Shown here in pieces: positions 17,456-24,905 of a stretch of 34,428 bases of DNA. The stretch lies in assembly GCA_030431935.1 (NCBI GenBank), contig JAUIIC010000014.1, positions 1-34,428 on the forward strand. Direction: 5' to 3'. Position 1 is the first letter of the stretch, and every line of letters starts with the position of its first letter. Both the position numbers and the translations under genes were made by a program. The stretch comes from Alphaproteobacteria bacterium. GTDB lineage: Bacteria > Pseudomonadota > Alphaproteobacteria > Rhodobacterales > Rhodobacteraceae. The notes under the pieces were generated by a model. It saw nothing but the letters and a program-made list of their open reading frames with translations, was not told where the DNA came from and did no database searches.

Positions 17456-17493
17456 CGCGCAGTTCACCCGCCCTTGCCCACAGGATATTGCGC

Positions 17494-18468
17494 ATGACGC
17501 CCCCCATTGATTTCAACGACCGGATGCTGTCGCTGGGCCTTGCCCGCGTGTCCGAGGCCGCCGCCCTCGCCTCTGCCGGCCTTGTCGGCCACGGCGACGA
17601 AAAGGCCGCCGACCAGGCCGCGGTGAACGCCATGCGCGACCAGCTCAACAAGCTCGACATCCGCGGCGTGGTCGTTATCGGCGAAGGAGAAAGAGACGAA
17701 GCGCCAATGCTTTACATCGGTGAAGAGGTCGGCACCGGCACCGGCCCCGAGGTCGATATCGCGCTGGATCCGCTGGAGGGCACGACGCTGACGGCCAAGG
17801 ACATGCCCAACGCCCTGACCGTGATCGCCATGGCCCCGAGAGGCACGCTGCTGCACGCCCCCGACGTCTACATGGACAAGCTCGCCGTCGGCCCCGGCTA
17901 TGTCCCCGATGTGGTGTCGCTGGAAATGAGCCCGTCTGAAAGGGTGCACGCGCTTGCCAAGGCGCGCGGCTGCAGCGCGCGCGACATCACCGTCTGCATC
18001 CTGGAGCGTCCCCGCCACGAGGACCTGATCGCCGAGGTCCGCTCCACCGGCGCCGCGATCCGCCTCATCACAGATGGCGACGTCGCCGGCGTGATCCACT
18101 GCGCCGAAGCCGACATCACCGGCATCGACATGTACATGGGGTCGGGCGGCGCGCCCGAGGGTGTGCTGGCGGCCTCTGCCCTCAAGTGCATGGGCGGGCA
18201 GATGTGGGGGCGGCTGTTGTTCCGCAACGACGACGAGAGGGCACGCGCCGCGAAAGCGGGCATCACCGACCTCGGCAAGGTCTATTCCCGTGACGAGATG
18301 GTGACCTCGAACGTCATCTTCGCCGCCACCGGCGTCACCGACGGGTCCATCCTGCGCGGGATCAAGCGCGAACCGACGCACCTGACGACCGAGACGATCC
18401 TCATGCGCTCCAAGACCGGGTCGATCCGGCGGATGCTCTACCGCAACCCGCGCGCCCCGCGCGACTAG
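17494..18468 (+). CDS. glpX: Class II fructose-1,6-bisphosphatase
   Basis: 324 aa, the normal GlpX length, starting at ATG 17494 (MTPPIDFNDRMLSLGLARV) with AGGA nine bases upstream; a longer frame to 17143 runs through repeats and is rejected. Hydrolyses fructose 1,6-bisphosphate to fructose 6-phosphate in gluconeogenesis; GlpX-type enzymes may also act on sedoheptulose bisphosphate. Seen: VVIGEGERDEAPMLYIGEEVG with metal-binding acids at about 60-70, DIALDPLEGTTL (about 86-97) with the DPxEGT phosphatase signature, and GSGGAPEGVLAA near 220. recJ begins 2 bp after the stop, so the two are one operon. Confidence 0.96.
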   Translation: MTPPIDFNDRMLSLGLARVSEAAALASAGLVGHGDEKAADQAAVNAMRDQLNKLDIRGVVVIGEGERDEAPMLYIGEEVGTGTGPEVDIALDPLEGTTLTAKDMPNALTVIAMAPRGTLLHAPDVYMDKLAVGPGYVPDVVSLEMSPSERVHALAKARGCSARDITVCILERPRHEDLIAEVRSTGAAIRLITDGDVAGVIHCAEADITGIDMYMGSGGAPEGVLAASALKCMGGQMWGRLLFRNDDERARAAKAGITDLGKVYSRDEMVTSNVIFAATGVTDGSILRGIKREPTHLTTETILMRSKTGSIRRMLYRNPRAPRD

Positions 18469-18470
18469 GC

Positions 18471-20216
18471 ATGGCGGCCTTTCTCGGGGTCGAACGTTCT
18501 GTCACCGGGCGGCGCTGGGTCGGGCCCGATCCGGCGCAGGACCGCCTGGCCGAGGCCATCGCCCAGCAGACCCGCCTGCCCCTGCCCGTGGGCCATGTGC
18601 TGGCCCGCCGGGGCGTGGCGCCCGAGGCAGCAGAGGCCTTTCTCTCCCCCACCCTGCGCGACCTGCTGCCCGACCCGCGCAGCCTCAAGGACATGGAGCG
18701 CGCCGCGGCCCGGCTTGTCACCGCCCTGACCCGGCGTGAGCCTGTCGCGGTCTTCGCCGACTACGATGTGGATGGCGGGGCATCCGCCGCGCTGCTGCTG
18801 ACATGGCTGCGGGCGCAGGGGCATGACGCGACGCTCTACGTGCCCGACCGCATCGACGAGGGCTATGGCCCCAACCCGCAGGCGATGCAGGTCCTAGCGC
18901 GCGACCACGCGCTGATCGTCTGCGTCGATTGCGGCACGCTGAGCCATGACGCGATCGCGGCGGCCGATGGCGCGGAGGTTGTCGTGCTCGACCATCACCT
19001 GGGCGCCGAGACGCTGCCGCCCGCCCTTGCCGTGGTCAACCCCAACCGCCAGGACGAGCCCGGCGACCTGGGCCACCTCTGCGCCGCCGCCGTCGTCTTC
19101 CTGGCCCTGGTCGAGGCGAACCGGCAGATGCGCGAGGCCGGGCGCAAGGGCCCGGACCTGATGACCTTCCTCGACCTGGTGGCGCTGGCCACGGTGGCCG
19201 ACGTGGCGCCGCTGGTCGGCGTGAACCGCGCGCTCGTCCGCCAGGGGCTGAAGGTGATGGCGCAACGGCGGCGCCCCGGTTTGGTCGCCCTGTCGGACGT
19301 GGCGCGCATGAACGCCGCGCCGACGCCCTACCATCTGGGGTTCCTGCTGGGGCCGCGGGTGAATGCCGGGGGGCGCGTGGGCCGCGCCGACCTGGGCGCC
19401 CGGCTTCTGGCGACAGAGGACGCCGCCGAGGCGGCGGCCCTGGCCGAACGACTCGACGCGCTCAATACCGAGCGGCGGGATATCGAGGCGCGCGTGCTCG
19501 ACGCGGCGCTGGCCGCAGCAGAGGCGCGCGGCCTCGACGGCCCGCTGGTCTGGGCCGCGGGCGAGGGCTGGCACCCCGGCGTGGTGGGCATCGTGGCCTC
19601 GCGTCTGAAGGAGGCGACGAACCGGCCCGCCATCGTGATCGGCCTGCACGACGGCGAGGGCAAGGGCTCGGGCCGCTCGGTCTCGGGCATCGACCTTGGC
19701 GCCTCGGTGCAGCGGCTGGCCGCCGAGGGCCTGCTGATAAAGGGCGGCGGCCACCGGATGGCGGCGGGGCTGACCGTGGCCGCCGACAAGCTGGACCCGG
19801 CGATGGAGCGGCTGGCGGAATTGCTGGACCGTCAGGGCGCTGGCGCGCTGGGTCCGCGCGACCTGACGCTCGACGGCCTCCTGATGCCCGGCGCGGCCAC
19901 GGTCGAACTGATCGACCGGATCGAGGCGGCGGGACCCTATGGCGCCGGCGCCCCCGCCCCGCGCTTCGCCTTCCCCTCGCAGATCATCGGCCATGCCCGC
20001 AGGGTCGGCGAATCGCACCTCAAGATCGCCTTTTCGGACGGAACCGGCCCCCGGCTCGAGGCGATCGCCTTCGGGGCCTTCGACGGCCCGATCGGCCCCG
20101 CGCTCGACGCGCACGGCGGCGCACGCTTTCACCTGGCCGGGCGGCTGGAGATCAACGACTGGGGCGGCCGGCAACGCCCGCAACTGCGTCTCGAGGACAT
20201 TGCCCCCGCCGGCTGA
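18471..20216 (+). CDS. recJ: Single-strand-specific exonuclease RecJ
   Basis: 581 aa, full length for the family. Digests single-stranded DNA 5' to 3' in recombinational and mismatch repair. DHH-superfamily motifs are intact: ADYDVDGGASA (about residues 95-105), CVDCGT, VVLDHHLGAE (about 167-176) and, in the DHHA1 part, IKGGGHRMAAGL (about 423-434). A C-terminal OB-like domain follows (HARRVGESHLKIAFSDG). Only 2 bp separate it from glpX. The tRNA-Glu gene starts 77 bp downstream. Confidence 0.95.
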   Translation: MAAFLGVERSVTGRRWVGPDPAQDRLAEAIAQQTRLPLPVGHVLARRGVAPEAAEAFLSPTLRDLLPDPRSLKDMERAAARLVTALTRREPVAVFADYDVDGGASAALLLTWLRAQGHDATLYVPDRIDEGYGPNPQAMQVLARDHALIVCVDCGTLSHDAIAAADGAEVVVLDHHLGAETLPPALAVVNPNRQDEPGDLGHLCAAAVVFLALVEANRQMREAGRKGPDLMTFLDLVALATVADVAPLVGVNRALVRQGLKVMAQRRRPGLVALSDVARMNAAPTPYHLGFLLGPRVNAGGRVGRADLGARLLATEDAAEAAALAERLDALNTERRDIEARVLDAALAAAEARGLDGPLVWAAGEGWHPGVVGIVASRLKEATNRPAIVIGLHDGEGKGSGRSVSGIDLGASVQRLAAEGLLIKGGGHRMAAGLTVAADKLDPAMERLAELLDRQGAGALGPRDLTLDGLLMPGAATVELIDRIEAAGPYGAGAPAPRFAFPSQIIGHARRVGESHLKIAFSDGTGPRLEAIAFGAFDGPIGPALDAHGGARFHLAGRLEINDWGGRQRPQLRLEDIAPAG

Positions 20217-20293
20217 AACAATGGAAATACCGCAAAGAATCCCCTTGCCACGCTCCCGCAGATTTTCTAGATAACGCCGCACGCCAAAGCGCT

Positions 20294-20368
20294 GGCCCGT
20301 TCGTCTATCGGTTAGGACGCCAGGTTTTCAACCTGGAAAGAGGGGTTCGATTCCCCTACGGGCTGCCA
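20294..20368 (+). tRNA. tRNA-Glu (anticodon UUC), integration site of the island
   Basis: 75 nt with encoded CCA. Acceptor GGCCCGT/ACGGGCT (terminal G-U pair), D-arm TCTATCGGTTAGGA, anticodon stem CCAGG/CCTGG with loop TTTTCAA placing TTC as anticodon, and T-arm GGGGTTCGATTCCCC. The last 15 bases recur at 33188, so the gene's 3' end is the attachment core and the tRNA stays complete after integration. Confidence 0.97.
20354..20368 (+). other. attL core, 3' end of tRNA-Glu
   Basis: CCCTACGGGCTGCCA, identical to 33188-33202. It spans part of the T-arm, the acceptor strand and CCA, the usual core used by P4-type integrases. Confidence 0.88.
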
Positions 20369-20387
20369 TATTTCCGCGCAACCTATT

Positions 20388-20404
20388 GAAAAGCCTAGCT
20401 TTTC
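20388..20404. terminator. Small hairpin after tRNA-Glu
   Basis: GAAAAGC-CTA-GCTTTTC, a perfect 7-bp stem, 20 bp beyond the tRNA. It may end tRNA transcription, and lies within the island. Confidence 0.35.
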
Positions 20405-20456
20405 TGCCGTGGCCTTGCTTCTACCCGCCAAAACGCTTGCCATCCCCTGCGGACCT

Positions 20457-20467
20457 AAACGGAACAA
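20457..20467. promoter_or_regulatory. Possible integrase arm site near attL
   Basis: AAACGGAACAA also occurs at 33082-33092 near attR. GTGATAC follows here (20469) and recurs at 33144. Such sharing between the two ends is expected for arm-type integrase sites. Confidence 0.4.
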
Positions 20468-20606
20468 CGTGATACAGATTGGTGCGGCAGGCTGCCGCAC
20501 CCCTACCGCCTAGCATGGTTCGCCCCGCGCCCTCCCTGCGGCCACCCGCCTACCCGCTGCTGGTCTCGGTGTCGGTTATCCTGCCCGCCCGAGGCGGGAG
20601 GCACCG

Positions 20607-20822
20607 ATGAGCAGACGACGGCAACGCGGCAAGTCGCTGGACCTGATCCCTAAGGATCGCGCGGCATGGGCGGCGGAGATCTGGCAGGACCGCGAGGAGG
20701 TCGCGCGCACCGAGGTCGGGGCGTGGATGCTGCGCGAGGCGGCGGCGATCCTCGGCGAGCCTGAGGAGGCCGTGGACGCGCTCCTCACCGTCTACCGGGG
20801 CGAGCCGCCAGACGCGCCCTGA
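20607..20822 (+). CDS. Small hypothetical protein
   Basis: 71 aa (MSRRRQRGKSLDLIP…) with GGGAGG six bases before the ATG. A basic N-terminal tail is followed by helical, acidic sequence (AAWAAEIWQDREEVARTEVGAW in part). No domain recognised. First island gene beside the tRNA and one of only two good plus-strand genes in the island. Could be a small DNA-binding or antitoxin-like protein, but nothing in the sequence proves that. Confidence 0.6.
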   Translation: MSRRRQRGKSLDLIPKDRAAWAAEIWQDREEVARTEVGAWMLREAAAILGEPEEAVDALLTVYRGEPPDAP

Positions 20823-20896
20823 GGGGCGCTCTGCGGCCCCGAGGCTGTCGGCGGCCTCCGAATGCCGGATGGGGCGTGGTGGCCGTCATGGCGGCG

Positions 20897-21334
20897 CTAA
20901 GCGGCTCGGTGGCGGGCGTGAGGAGGAGGACCCGCCCCTGCCATGCTACGGCCCCGCGTCGGCTCCTCGCCGCGCTCGACCATGCCGTTCACCGTGCGCT
21001 CGATCACGCCGGGATCGGCGCGCTCGGCGTCACGGAGGCGGCGGGCCTCGTGGATTTCGTCGCGGCGAAGGCCGAGGGTGTTGGAGGCCGCAACACCCTC
21101 CTCTCGGTGCTGGTTAGCACCAAGACGCGCCACCTCCCCCCGCTCCTGCGCGGCATCGTATTCCTCGGCCAGCCGCATTTCGGCCCGCGCGCGGTTGGCA
21201 AGCGCATGGGCTTGCGCCCAGTGGACCTCAGCGATCCGATCAGGGCGGGAAGCATCTTGACGCCCAAGAGCGGCCTCGCACACCCTGCCATTGCCGGTGA
21301 GGAAGGAGGTGAAGATGAGGCTCACAACGATCAC
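20897..21334 (-). CDS. Hypothetical coiled-coil protein with N-terminal hydrophobic segment
   Basis: Up to 145 aa from a GTG at 21334. A hydrophobic N-terminus (VSLIFTSFLTG) precedes long charged helices (NRARAEMRLAEEYDAAQERGE). The part EARRLRDA…VIERTVNGMVERGEEPTR is clearly homologous, in the same reading frame, to the segment around 22969-23085, which argues that this frame is or was coding. The last 20 residues (GRSMAGAGPPPHARHRAA) look like frameshifted sequence, so the gene may be broken at its end. It overlaps the divergent 21315 gene by 20 bp. Overall shape recalls phage spanin or lysis accessory proteins, but only weakly. Confidence 0.45.
   Translation of the reverse strand: MIVVSLIFTSFLTGNGRVCEAALGRQDASRPDRIAEVHWAQAHALANRARAEMRLAEEYDAAQERGEVARLGANQHREEGVAASNTLGLRRDEIHEARRLRDAERADPGVIERTVNGMVERGEEPTRGRSMAGAGPPPHARHRAA
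20956..21066. repeat. Copy A of a roughly 110-bp paralogous segment
   Basis: Starts GCGTCGGCTCCTCGCC and includes GGCGGGCCTC. Aligns along its length, same orientation, with 22969-23085. Together they flank the 21315 gene and the Mrr gene. Confidence 0.75.
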
Positions 21335-21701
21335 GATGGGCGCGGCGATGATGGCGCAGGAGGCAGGGGCGACGCCCTTCGAGGGCGTCTATGACCGTGA
21401 CTACCAGAGATGCCTGCGGCCCGCGTCCGACAGCCGCGTGGTGTTCTCCGGCGACCTCATGGAATTCTGGGAGGGCGGGTGCGCGCTATCCAACCCGACC
21501 GTGATCCGCGACATGCCAGACGCACGCCTCTATGACGGAGACTGCGGTGAGGAGGACTACAGGTTCCGGCAGCGGATCATGGTGATGCGGATCGACCGGA
21601 GATACGAGCAGCCAAGCAACGCGGACCTAGCCATCATCCGAAACGGCACGGTGGCTTTCTACACCACCTGCCCGCCGGGGACGACGATCTACGGCCAGTG
21701 A
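21315..21701 (+). CDS. Small hypothetical, possibly exported protein
   Basis: 128 aa from ATG 21315, which has an almost ideal AGGAGGTG five bases upstream. The N-terminus (MRLTTITMGAAMMAQEAGATPF) is weakly signal-like. The rest holds four cysteines (about 31, 50, 72 and 115), suitable for disulfides if exported, and a possible strand-rich fold (RVVFSGDLMEFWEGGC). No family recognised. It lies head-to-tail against the end of the convergent Mrr gene, 24 bp apart, and inside the direct-repeat-flanked cassette. Confidence 0.68.
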   Translation: MRLTTITMGAAMMAQEAGATPFEGVYDRDYQRCLRPASDSRVVFSGDLMEFWEGGCALSNPTVIRDMPDARLYDGDCGEEDYRFRQRIMVMRIDRRYEQPSNADLAIIRNGTVAFYTTCPPGTTIYGQ

Positions 21702-21725
21702 TAGGACGCGGCGCCGTCACGCGGC

Positions 21726-22751
21726 CTAGCTGCCCGATAGGTCGGGCACATATATCTGCTTGAGCGGGATCATCGAGCGGTAGCGCGGCGAGAGCCGGGC
21801 GTAGTTCTCTAGCACCAACTCCACGAAGTCGTCTCCGTCGATGAGCCGGAGCTTGGGCCGGTGGCGTTCCAGATCAATCGACTGGCGGCTGTATGACCCG
21901 AGCGAAATGAAAAGGCCGAACTCCCCTTCGCCCAAGGTGCCCAGCAACTGATCAACCTCGGGGCGGGGAACTTGGTCTGTCTTGCGCTTGCACTGAACCT
22001 TCAGGATCGGAGGCTCAAAGCCCAGCTTGTCGCGGTGGGCGATCACATCAACGCCGCCATCGCCTGACCGCTGTGTGACGCGCGCGGTGTAGCCCATGCA
22101 TTCCAGCAGGTGGGCGACAAACTCCTCGAAGTCGTAGCCCGAGAGCTTGTTCATGATCTGGCGGATCACGAAGTCGCCGGTCGTTATCTCGGCCTGCTGG
22201 GAGACGGCGACCGTAGCCGTGTCGTCATCCGGGGTTTCTTCCGGCACGCCTTCCGCTGGACCTGCATCTTCCGGAGCGGCCATGCCGATCTTGGCAAGGA
22301 ACTCCCCCCGGTTTCCTTGGATCAGGAAGACAGTGATGAAGGCCCCGATCTCGTTCAGGGCACTCTGGCTGAAATCGCTGCGGGGGAAGTGACCTAGCCA
22401 CTCAACCTGACGCCGGTTTGGGTAGTCATCCGGGTCATCCGCGACATGGTCGAACGCCCCGGTGAAGCGCCCGATGTTGACCATGCGGTCGTTCTTCGAC
22501 GGATAGACTACGATGTCGCCCGCCTGCATTTCATGGGTGAAGCGGAACAGGATACCTGCGTCGACCGGCCGCGACCCTGCCTTCTTGTCCGGGTAGTGTT
22601 GTGCCAATGCGATCTTGAGGGCTTCACGGTCGGGATACTGGCGCAGATCACCGAGTGCCGTCCATCCGATGGCAACATACCCGTTTTCAAGCGGGCGGTC
22701 TCCAACGTGCGCGCCCATGTGGACGCCCCAAACACTCGGGTGCTCGGTCAT
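21726..22751 (-). CDS. Mrr-type restriction endonuclease with modified-base-reader-like N-terminus
   Basis: 341 aa. The C-terminal part (from about residue 200) is an Mrr catalytic domain of the PD-(D/E)xK fold: LSGYDFEEFVAHLLECMGY, GDGGVDV with Asp 235, and VQCKRK with Gln 253/Lys 255, then EVDQLLGTL and GLFISLGSYS. Residues 1-160 carry GYVAIGW, GDIVVYPSKNDRMVNIGRFTG, a pattern I associate with EVE/PUA-like or related base-reading domains of restriction systems. A linker of acid and proline residues joins them. A type IV-like, modification-dependent role is inferred: no methyltransferase gene is nearby. The start overlaps the upstream ORF as ATGA. Confidence 0.87.
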   Translation of the reverse strand: MTEHPSVWGVHMGAHVGDRPLENGYVAIGWTALGDLRQYPDREALKIALAQHYPDKKAGSRPVDAGILFRFTHEMQAGDIVVYPSKNDRMVNIGRFTGAFDHVADDPDDYPNRRQVEWLGHFPRSDFSQSALNEIGAFITVFLIQGNRGEFLAKIGMAAPEDAGPAEGVPEETPDDDTATVAVSQQAEITTGDFVIRQIMNKLSGYDFEEFVAHLLECMGYTARVTQRSGDGGVDVIAHRDKLGFEPPILKVQCKRKTDQVPRPEVDQLLGTLGEGEFGLFISLGSYSRQSIDLERHRPKLRLIDGDDFVELVLENYARLSPRYRSMIPLKQIYVPDLSGS

Positions 22752-23020
22752 GTCGCTCCTCCTCCATTGGCGCCACCTGAGGTCCTCGCCTTATTGAGCC
22801 AGAACAGTCTGGCGAGGATTTCGTAGTCTGTCAGCGCCCCGGCCCGCCAGTCGGCATCCTGACCGTAGGGGTCGACCACCGTGGTGTCGAGCGCGGCGCG
22901 GACATGACCAAGCCGCGCCGTGCGCGCGGCACATGGGTTCGTCAGCATCAGCCTTTTCAGCGCCGCCCGCGTCGGCTCCTCGCCCCGCTCCACCATCTCG
23001 TCCAGCGCCTGCTGGATCAC
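22748..23020 (-). pseudogene. Small ORF coupled to Mrr, N-terminally truncated relative of 20897-21334
   Basis: Open for 90 codons from a GTG at 23018-23020, ending in ATGA overlap with mrr. Residues VIQQALDEMVERGEEPTRAALKRL match VIERTVNGMVERGEEPTR of the paralogue near 21000. Upstream, the same frame reads EARRMRDA then meets two TAG stops where the paralogue reads ERA, so the original longer gene is interrupted. The remaining part may still be translated: its stop/start overlap with mrr and its novel C-terminus (DWRAGALTDYEILARLFWLNKA) look maintained. There is no good ribosome site at the GTG; an in-frame ATG (MVERG) is an alternative. Confidence 0.55.
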
Positions 23021-23085
23021 GCAGGGCTGCTAGCGCTACGCATCGCGCATGCGGCGGGCCTCTTGAAGGTCTTTGTCGGTGTGTC
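22969..23085. repeat. Copy B of the roughly 110-bp paralogous segment
   Basis: GCGTCGGCTCCTCGCC…GGCGGGCCTC, same orientation as copy A at 20956-21066. It contains two in-frame TAG codons absent from copy A. Confidence 0.75.
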
Positions 23086-23106
23086 GAGCGAGTTTGACGG
23101 TCGCGC

Positions 23107-23838
23107 TCAGCGACGGACGGAAAGAGCCTCCTTCAAGTCCTCGACCGTCCACCACGGCCGCGATGCGTGCACCATTCGATGGCAGTTTGCACAGAGAAGG
23201 ACCAGATCGGCCAGCTTGGTCGTCTCGCCCGCAGCCAGTTCCGATACAGGCTTGGTGTGATGGCATTCGATAAATCCGCCTCCCCGCTCGCCATAGGTGG
23301 CATGGAAGTCGAAGCCGCACGCCTCGCAGCACAGATGCCCATGTTGCTTCAGGTAGGCCGCCTTCTTGCGCTTCACGATGGTCGCGTTCCGCTCACGGTA
23401 CCGGTGCATCCGGGTTAGGAGCTGTCCTTCGACGGCTTCGGTCAAATCGTCCTCGGGCAAAAATGGCGCATCTTCTGCCGTTGCTACCTGCGTCACGTCG
23501 AGGATCGAGGCCACCACCTTCTTTAGAGCAGTCGGGTTGTCGGCAAACTCAGCCCAGACGACCTCTTCGAGCTTGTTTCCCCGGATCAGACCCTTGGTGT
23601 TGTGGTTCGGGTCATGGGCGCGAAAGTTCAGGAGTTTCATCGACACGCCGTTGGCATTGCGGAGCGTGTCAGAGCCCGTCAGGCCTAACGCCTTGGCGAC
23701 ATGGCTGATCTTGGCCGTAAGGCCGAGCACACCGTTTCCCGTAGGCGAAAAATAGTCGTCCGGATTGTCCAAGTAATAGTCCAGAGCCACGAGAAGCTCG
23801 TCGCGGGTCCATGGTGGATTGCGCTTCGTCTCTGCCAT
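23107..23838 (-). CDS. HNH endonuclease
   Basis: 243 aa. The C-terminal third is an HNH/His-Me domain with zinc ribbons: CCEACGFDF (cysteines 171 and 174), the catalytic histidine pair in ECHHTKP (193-194), and LLCANCHRMVH (cysteines 216, 219; Asn 218; histidines 220, 224). The N-terminal 130 residues are a separate domain (WTRDELLVALDYYLDNP, and SMKLLNFRAHDP), a layout seen in McrA-like and other stand-alone restriction HNH proteins. Reading: a DNA-cutting defence nuclease, possibly modification-dependent. No partner methylase. It is followed by the small Mrr-coupled ORF, so all may be on one leftward transcript. Confidence 0.88.
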   Translation of the reverse strand: MAETKRNPPWTRDELLVALDYYLDNPDDYFSPTGNGVLGLTAKISHVAKALGLTGSDTLRNANGVSMKLLNFRAHDPNHNTKGLIRGNKLEEVVWAEFADNPTALKKVVASILDVTQVATAEDAPFLPEDDLTEAVEGQLLTRMHRYRERNATIVKRKKAAYLKQHGHLCCEACGFDFHATYGERGGGFIECHHTKPVSELAAGETTKLADLVLLCANCHRMVHASRPWWTVEDLKEALSVRR

Positions 23839-23987
23839 GCACGGACACTAGCAATGAGGTCGACGTTCCCGCCAGATGTATTCAGCTCCTAGAGGCTTCT
23901 CAACGTCCTTTGGCAGTTGGTGGCGGTTGGTGTCCTCGTCGCCGATCAGGGCCAAGGCCTTGGCCTCATTCTAGCGTGCACCCACAA

Positions 23988-24572
23988 TTACGACCAGAAC
24001 CGGGCCGCGTCTGCCCGATGCTCGCCCATCTGGCTCTCGACGGTAAGTGTTGTAACGCCCGCGCCGTGGGCGATCTGTTCGAGGATGCCTGCGGTTGTCA
24101 GCGCGACGGCGAAGACGGCGTTGAAGGTCGGGGGTCTGCGGCCGGGGTCCATCTGCGCTAGATGCGCGATCTGCTTGTGGCGCATGTGGCTGACAAGATC
24201 TAGGTCGGCCGCCCCCTCGGCCGCACGGAAGCGGACAATGGCGGCTTCCAGATCGGCGGGACGTGGCGTGCTGGACAGCGCCTCCGCCCCGGTGTTCTCG
24301 ATATACTCGACCATGGCTCGCAGGTGTCGGTCAGATGCCTTCCGCACTGGCAGCCAAGCGCGGATGGCCTTGCCGATCAGCGCCTCCAAGAGCACCTGTC
24401 GAATGGCCGTCGCTGTGCGCCCGGCGCGCGCCTCGTTGATGGACGCCACCACCTCGGGCGCGTTCCCCGCCTCAATAATGGCGACGTAGCGGTGCAGGTT
24501 CACGGCGTCCGTGAATGCGACAAGGGCCGCGTCCCGAAACTCCGCCTCGTCGCTGATGCCCGCCTTCGGCAT
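23988..24572 (-). CDS. HEPN-motif protein, AbiU2-like candidate RNase
   Basis: 194 aa, all-helical in appearance, starting at ATG 24572 (MPKAGISDEAEF) with GGAG upstream. Residues 127-139 read VSHMRHKQIAHLA, which contains R131-x5-H137, the RX4-6H signature of HEPN ribonucleases, in the R(N/H)K.IAH form I recall from AbiU2-like proteins. The preceding helices (LLEALIGKAIRAW, LRAMVEYIENTG) fit the four-helix HEPN bundle. A role in abortive infection or as a toxin is inferred; no nucleotidyltransferase or antitoxin partner is adjacent. The frame stays open upstream to 25163 through the repeat region, so a longer product cannot be excluded. Confidence 0.65.
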   Translation of the reverse strand: MPKAGISDEAEFRDAALVAFTDAVNLHRYVAIIEAGNAPEVVASINEARAGRTATAIRQVLLEALIGKAIRAWLPVRKASDRHLRAMVEYIENTGAEALSSTPRPADLEAAIVRFRAAEGAADLDLVSHMRHKQIAHLAQMDPGRRPPTFNAVFAVALTTAGILEQIAHGAGVTTLTVESQMGEHRADAARFWS

Positions 24573-24659
24573 GATCCGGCGTCTCCGTGTTGCTCTGCCC
24601 GGCACCCAATGTCGGGCACCGCCCCGATCCGGCGTCGAGGGTAGACCCAGCCTCGTGTG

Positions 24660-24905
24660 TTCGGCAACGCGGGGGTCCACGCTGGGCCGGTTCAGGATCA
24701 CCAGCGCGTCGCGGACGGCGTGGCCGTCCTTGAAGGCGCCGCCGAGGAAGCGGCGGATAGCTGGCTCGCCTGCGCCGTCCTTAGCGGCGAAGCCAAAGCC
24801 CTGCCGGTTCCCGAACCAGTGGCACAATTCAGCCTCGCCAATCCGCGAGGCTGCCCCCTCCCACCCCATCGCCAGCACGCCATCGAGATAGGCTTCCGTT
24901 TCCCA
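24660..24905 (-). pseudogene. Module copy R2 (…AYLDGVLAMGW…SVDPR)
   Basis: Reads AYLDGVLAMGWEGAASRIGE…LCHWFG…IRRFLGGAFKDGHAV…LNRPSVDPR on the minus strand. The ends match copy R1 (24970-25464) exactly or nearly so, while the middle differs at many bases. It has no start of its own and is in frame with the HEPN gene downstream. I do not recognise the protein family. Most likely a fragment of a duplicated gene, though an in-frame fusion to the HEPN gene is conceivable. Confidence 0.5.
24669..24758. repeat. 90-bp exact direct repeat, copy A
   Basis: Identical to 25237-25326 over 90 bp by reading; it begins GCGGGGGTCCACGCTGGGCC and ends AAGCGGCGGAT. It encodes the conserved tail FLGGAFKDGHAVRDALVILN… of the module. 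Confidence 0.88.

Larger units (their letters stand above)
16622..17493. other. Long gene-free region before glpX
   Basis: About 870 bp with no credible gene: every open frame here is low-complexity and changes frame within the repeats. It holds the 98-100 bp repeat array (16751-17100), two groups of 11-bp repeats (17111-17151 and 17296-17369) and a possible glpX promoter (17426-17455). The first 130 bp are extremely GC-rich with no structure I can name. Confidence 0.7.

Noticed and set aside
17143-17493. Extended N-terminus of GlpX
   Set aside because: Runs through the 11-bp repeats, has no family support, and the ATG at 17494 has a ribosome site and the normal GlpX start.
23036-23332. 98-aa minus-strand ORF overlapping the HNH gene
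   Set aside because: Its first three quarters are out of frame with a clear HNH domain; only the last 20 residues, beyond the HNH stop, are homologous to another locus and are treated as a remnant.
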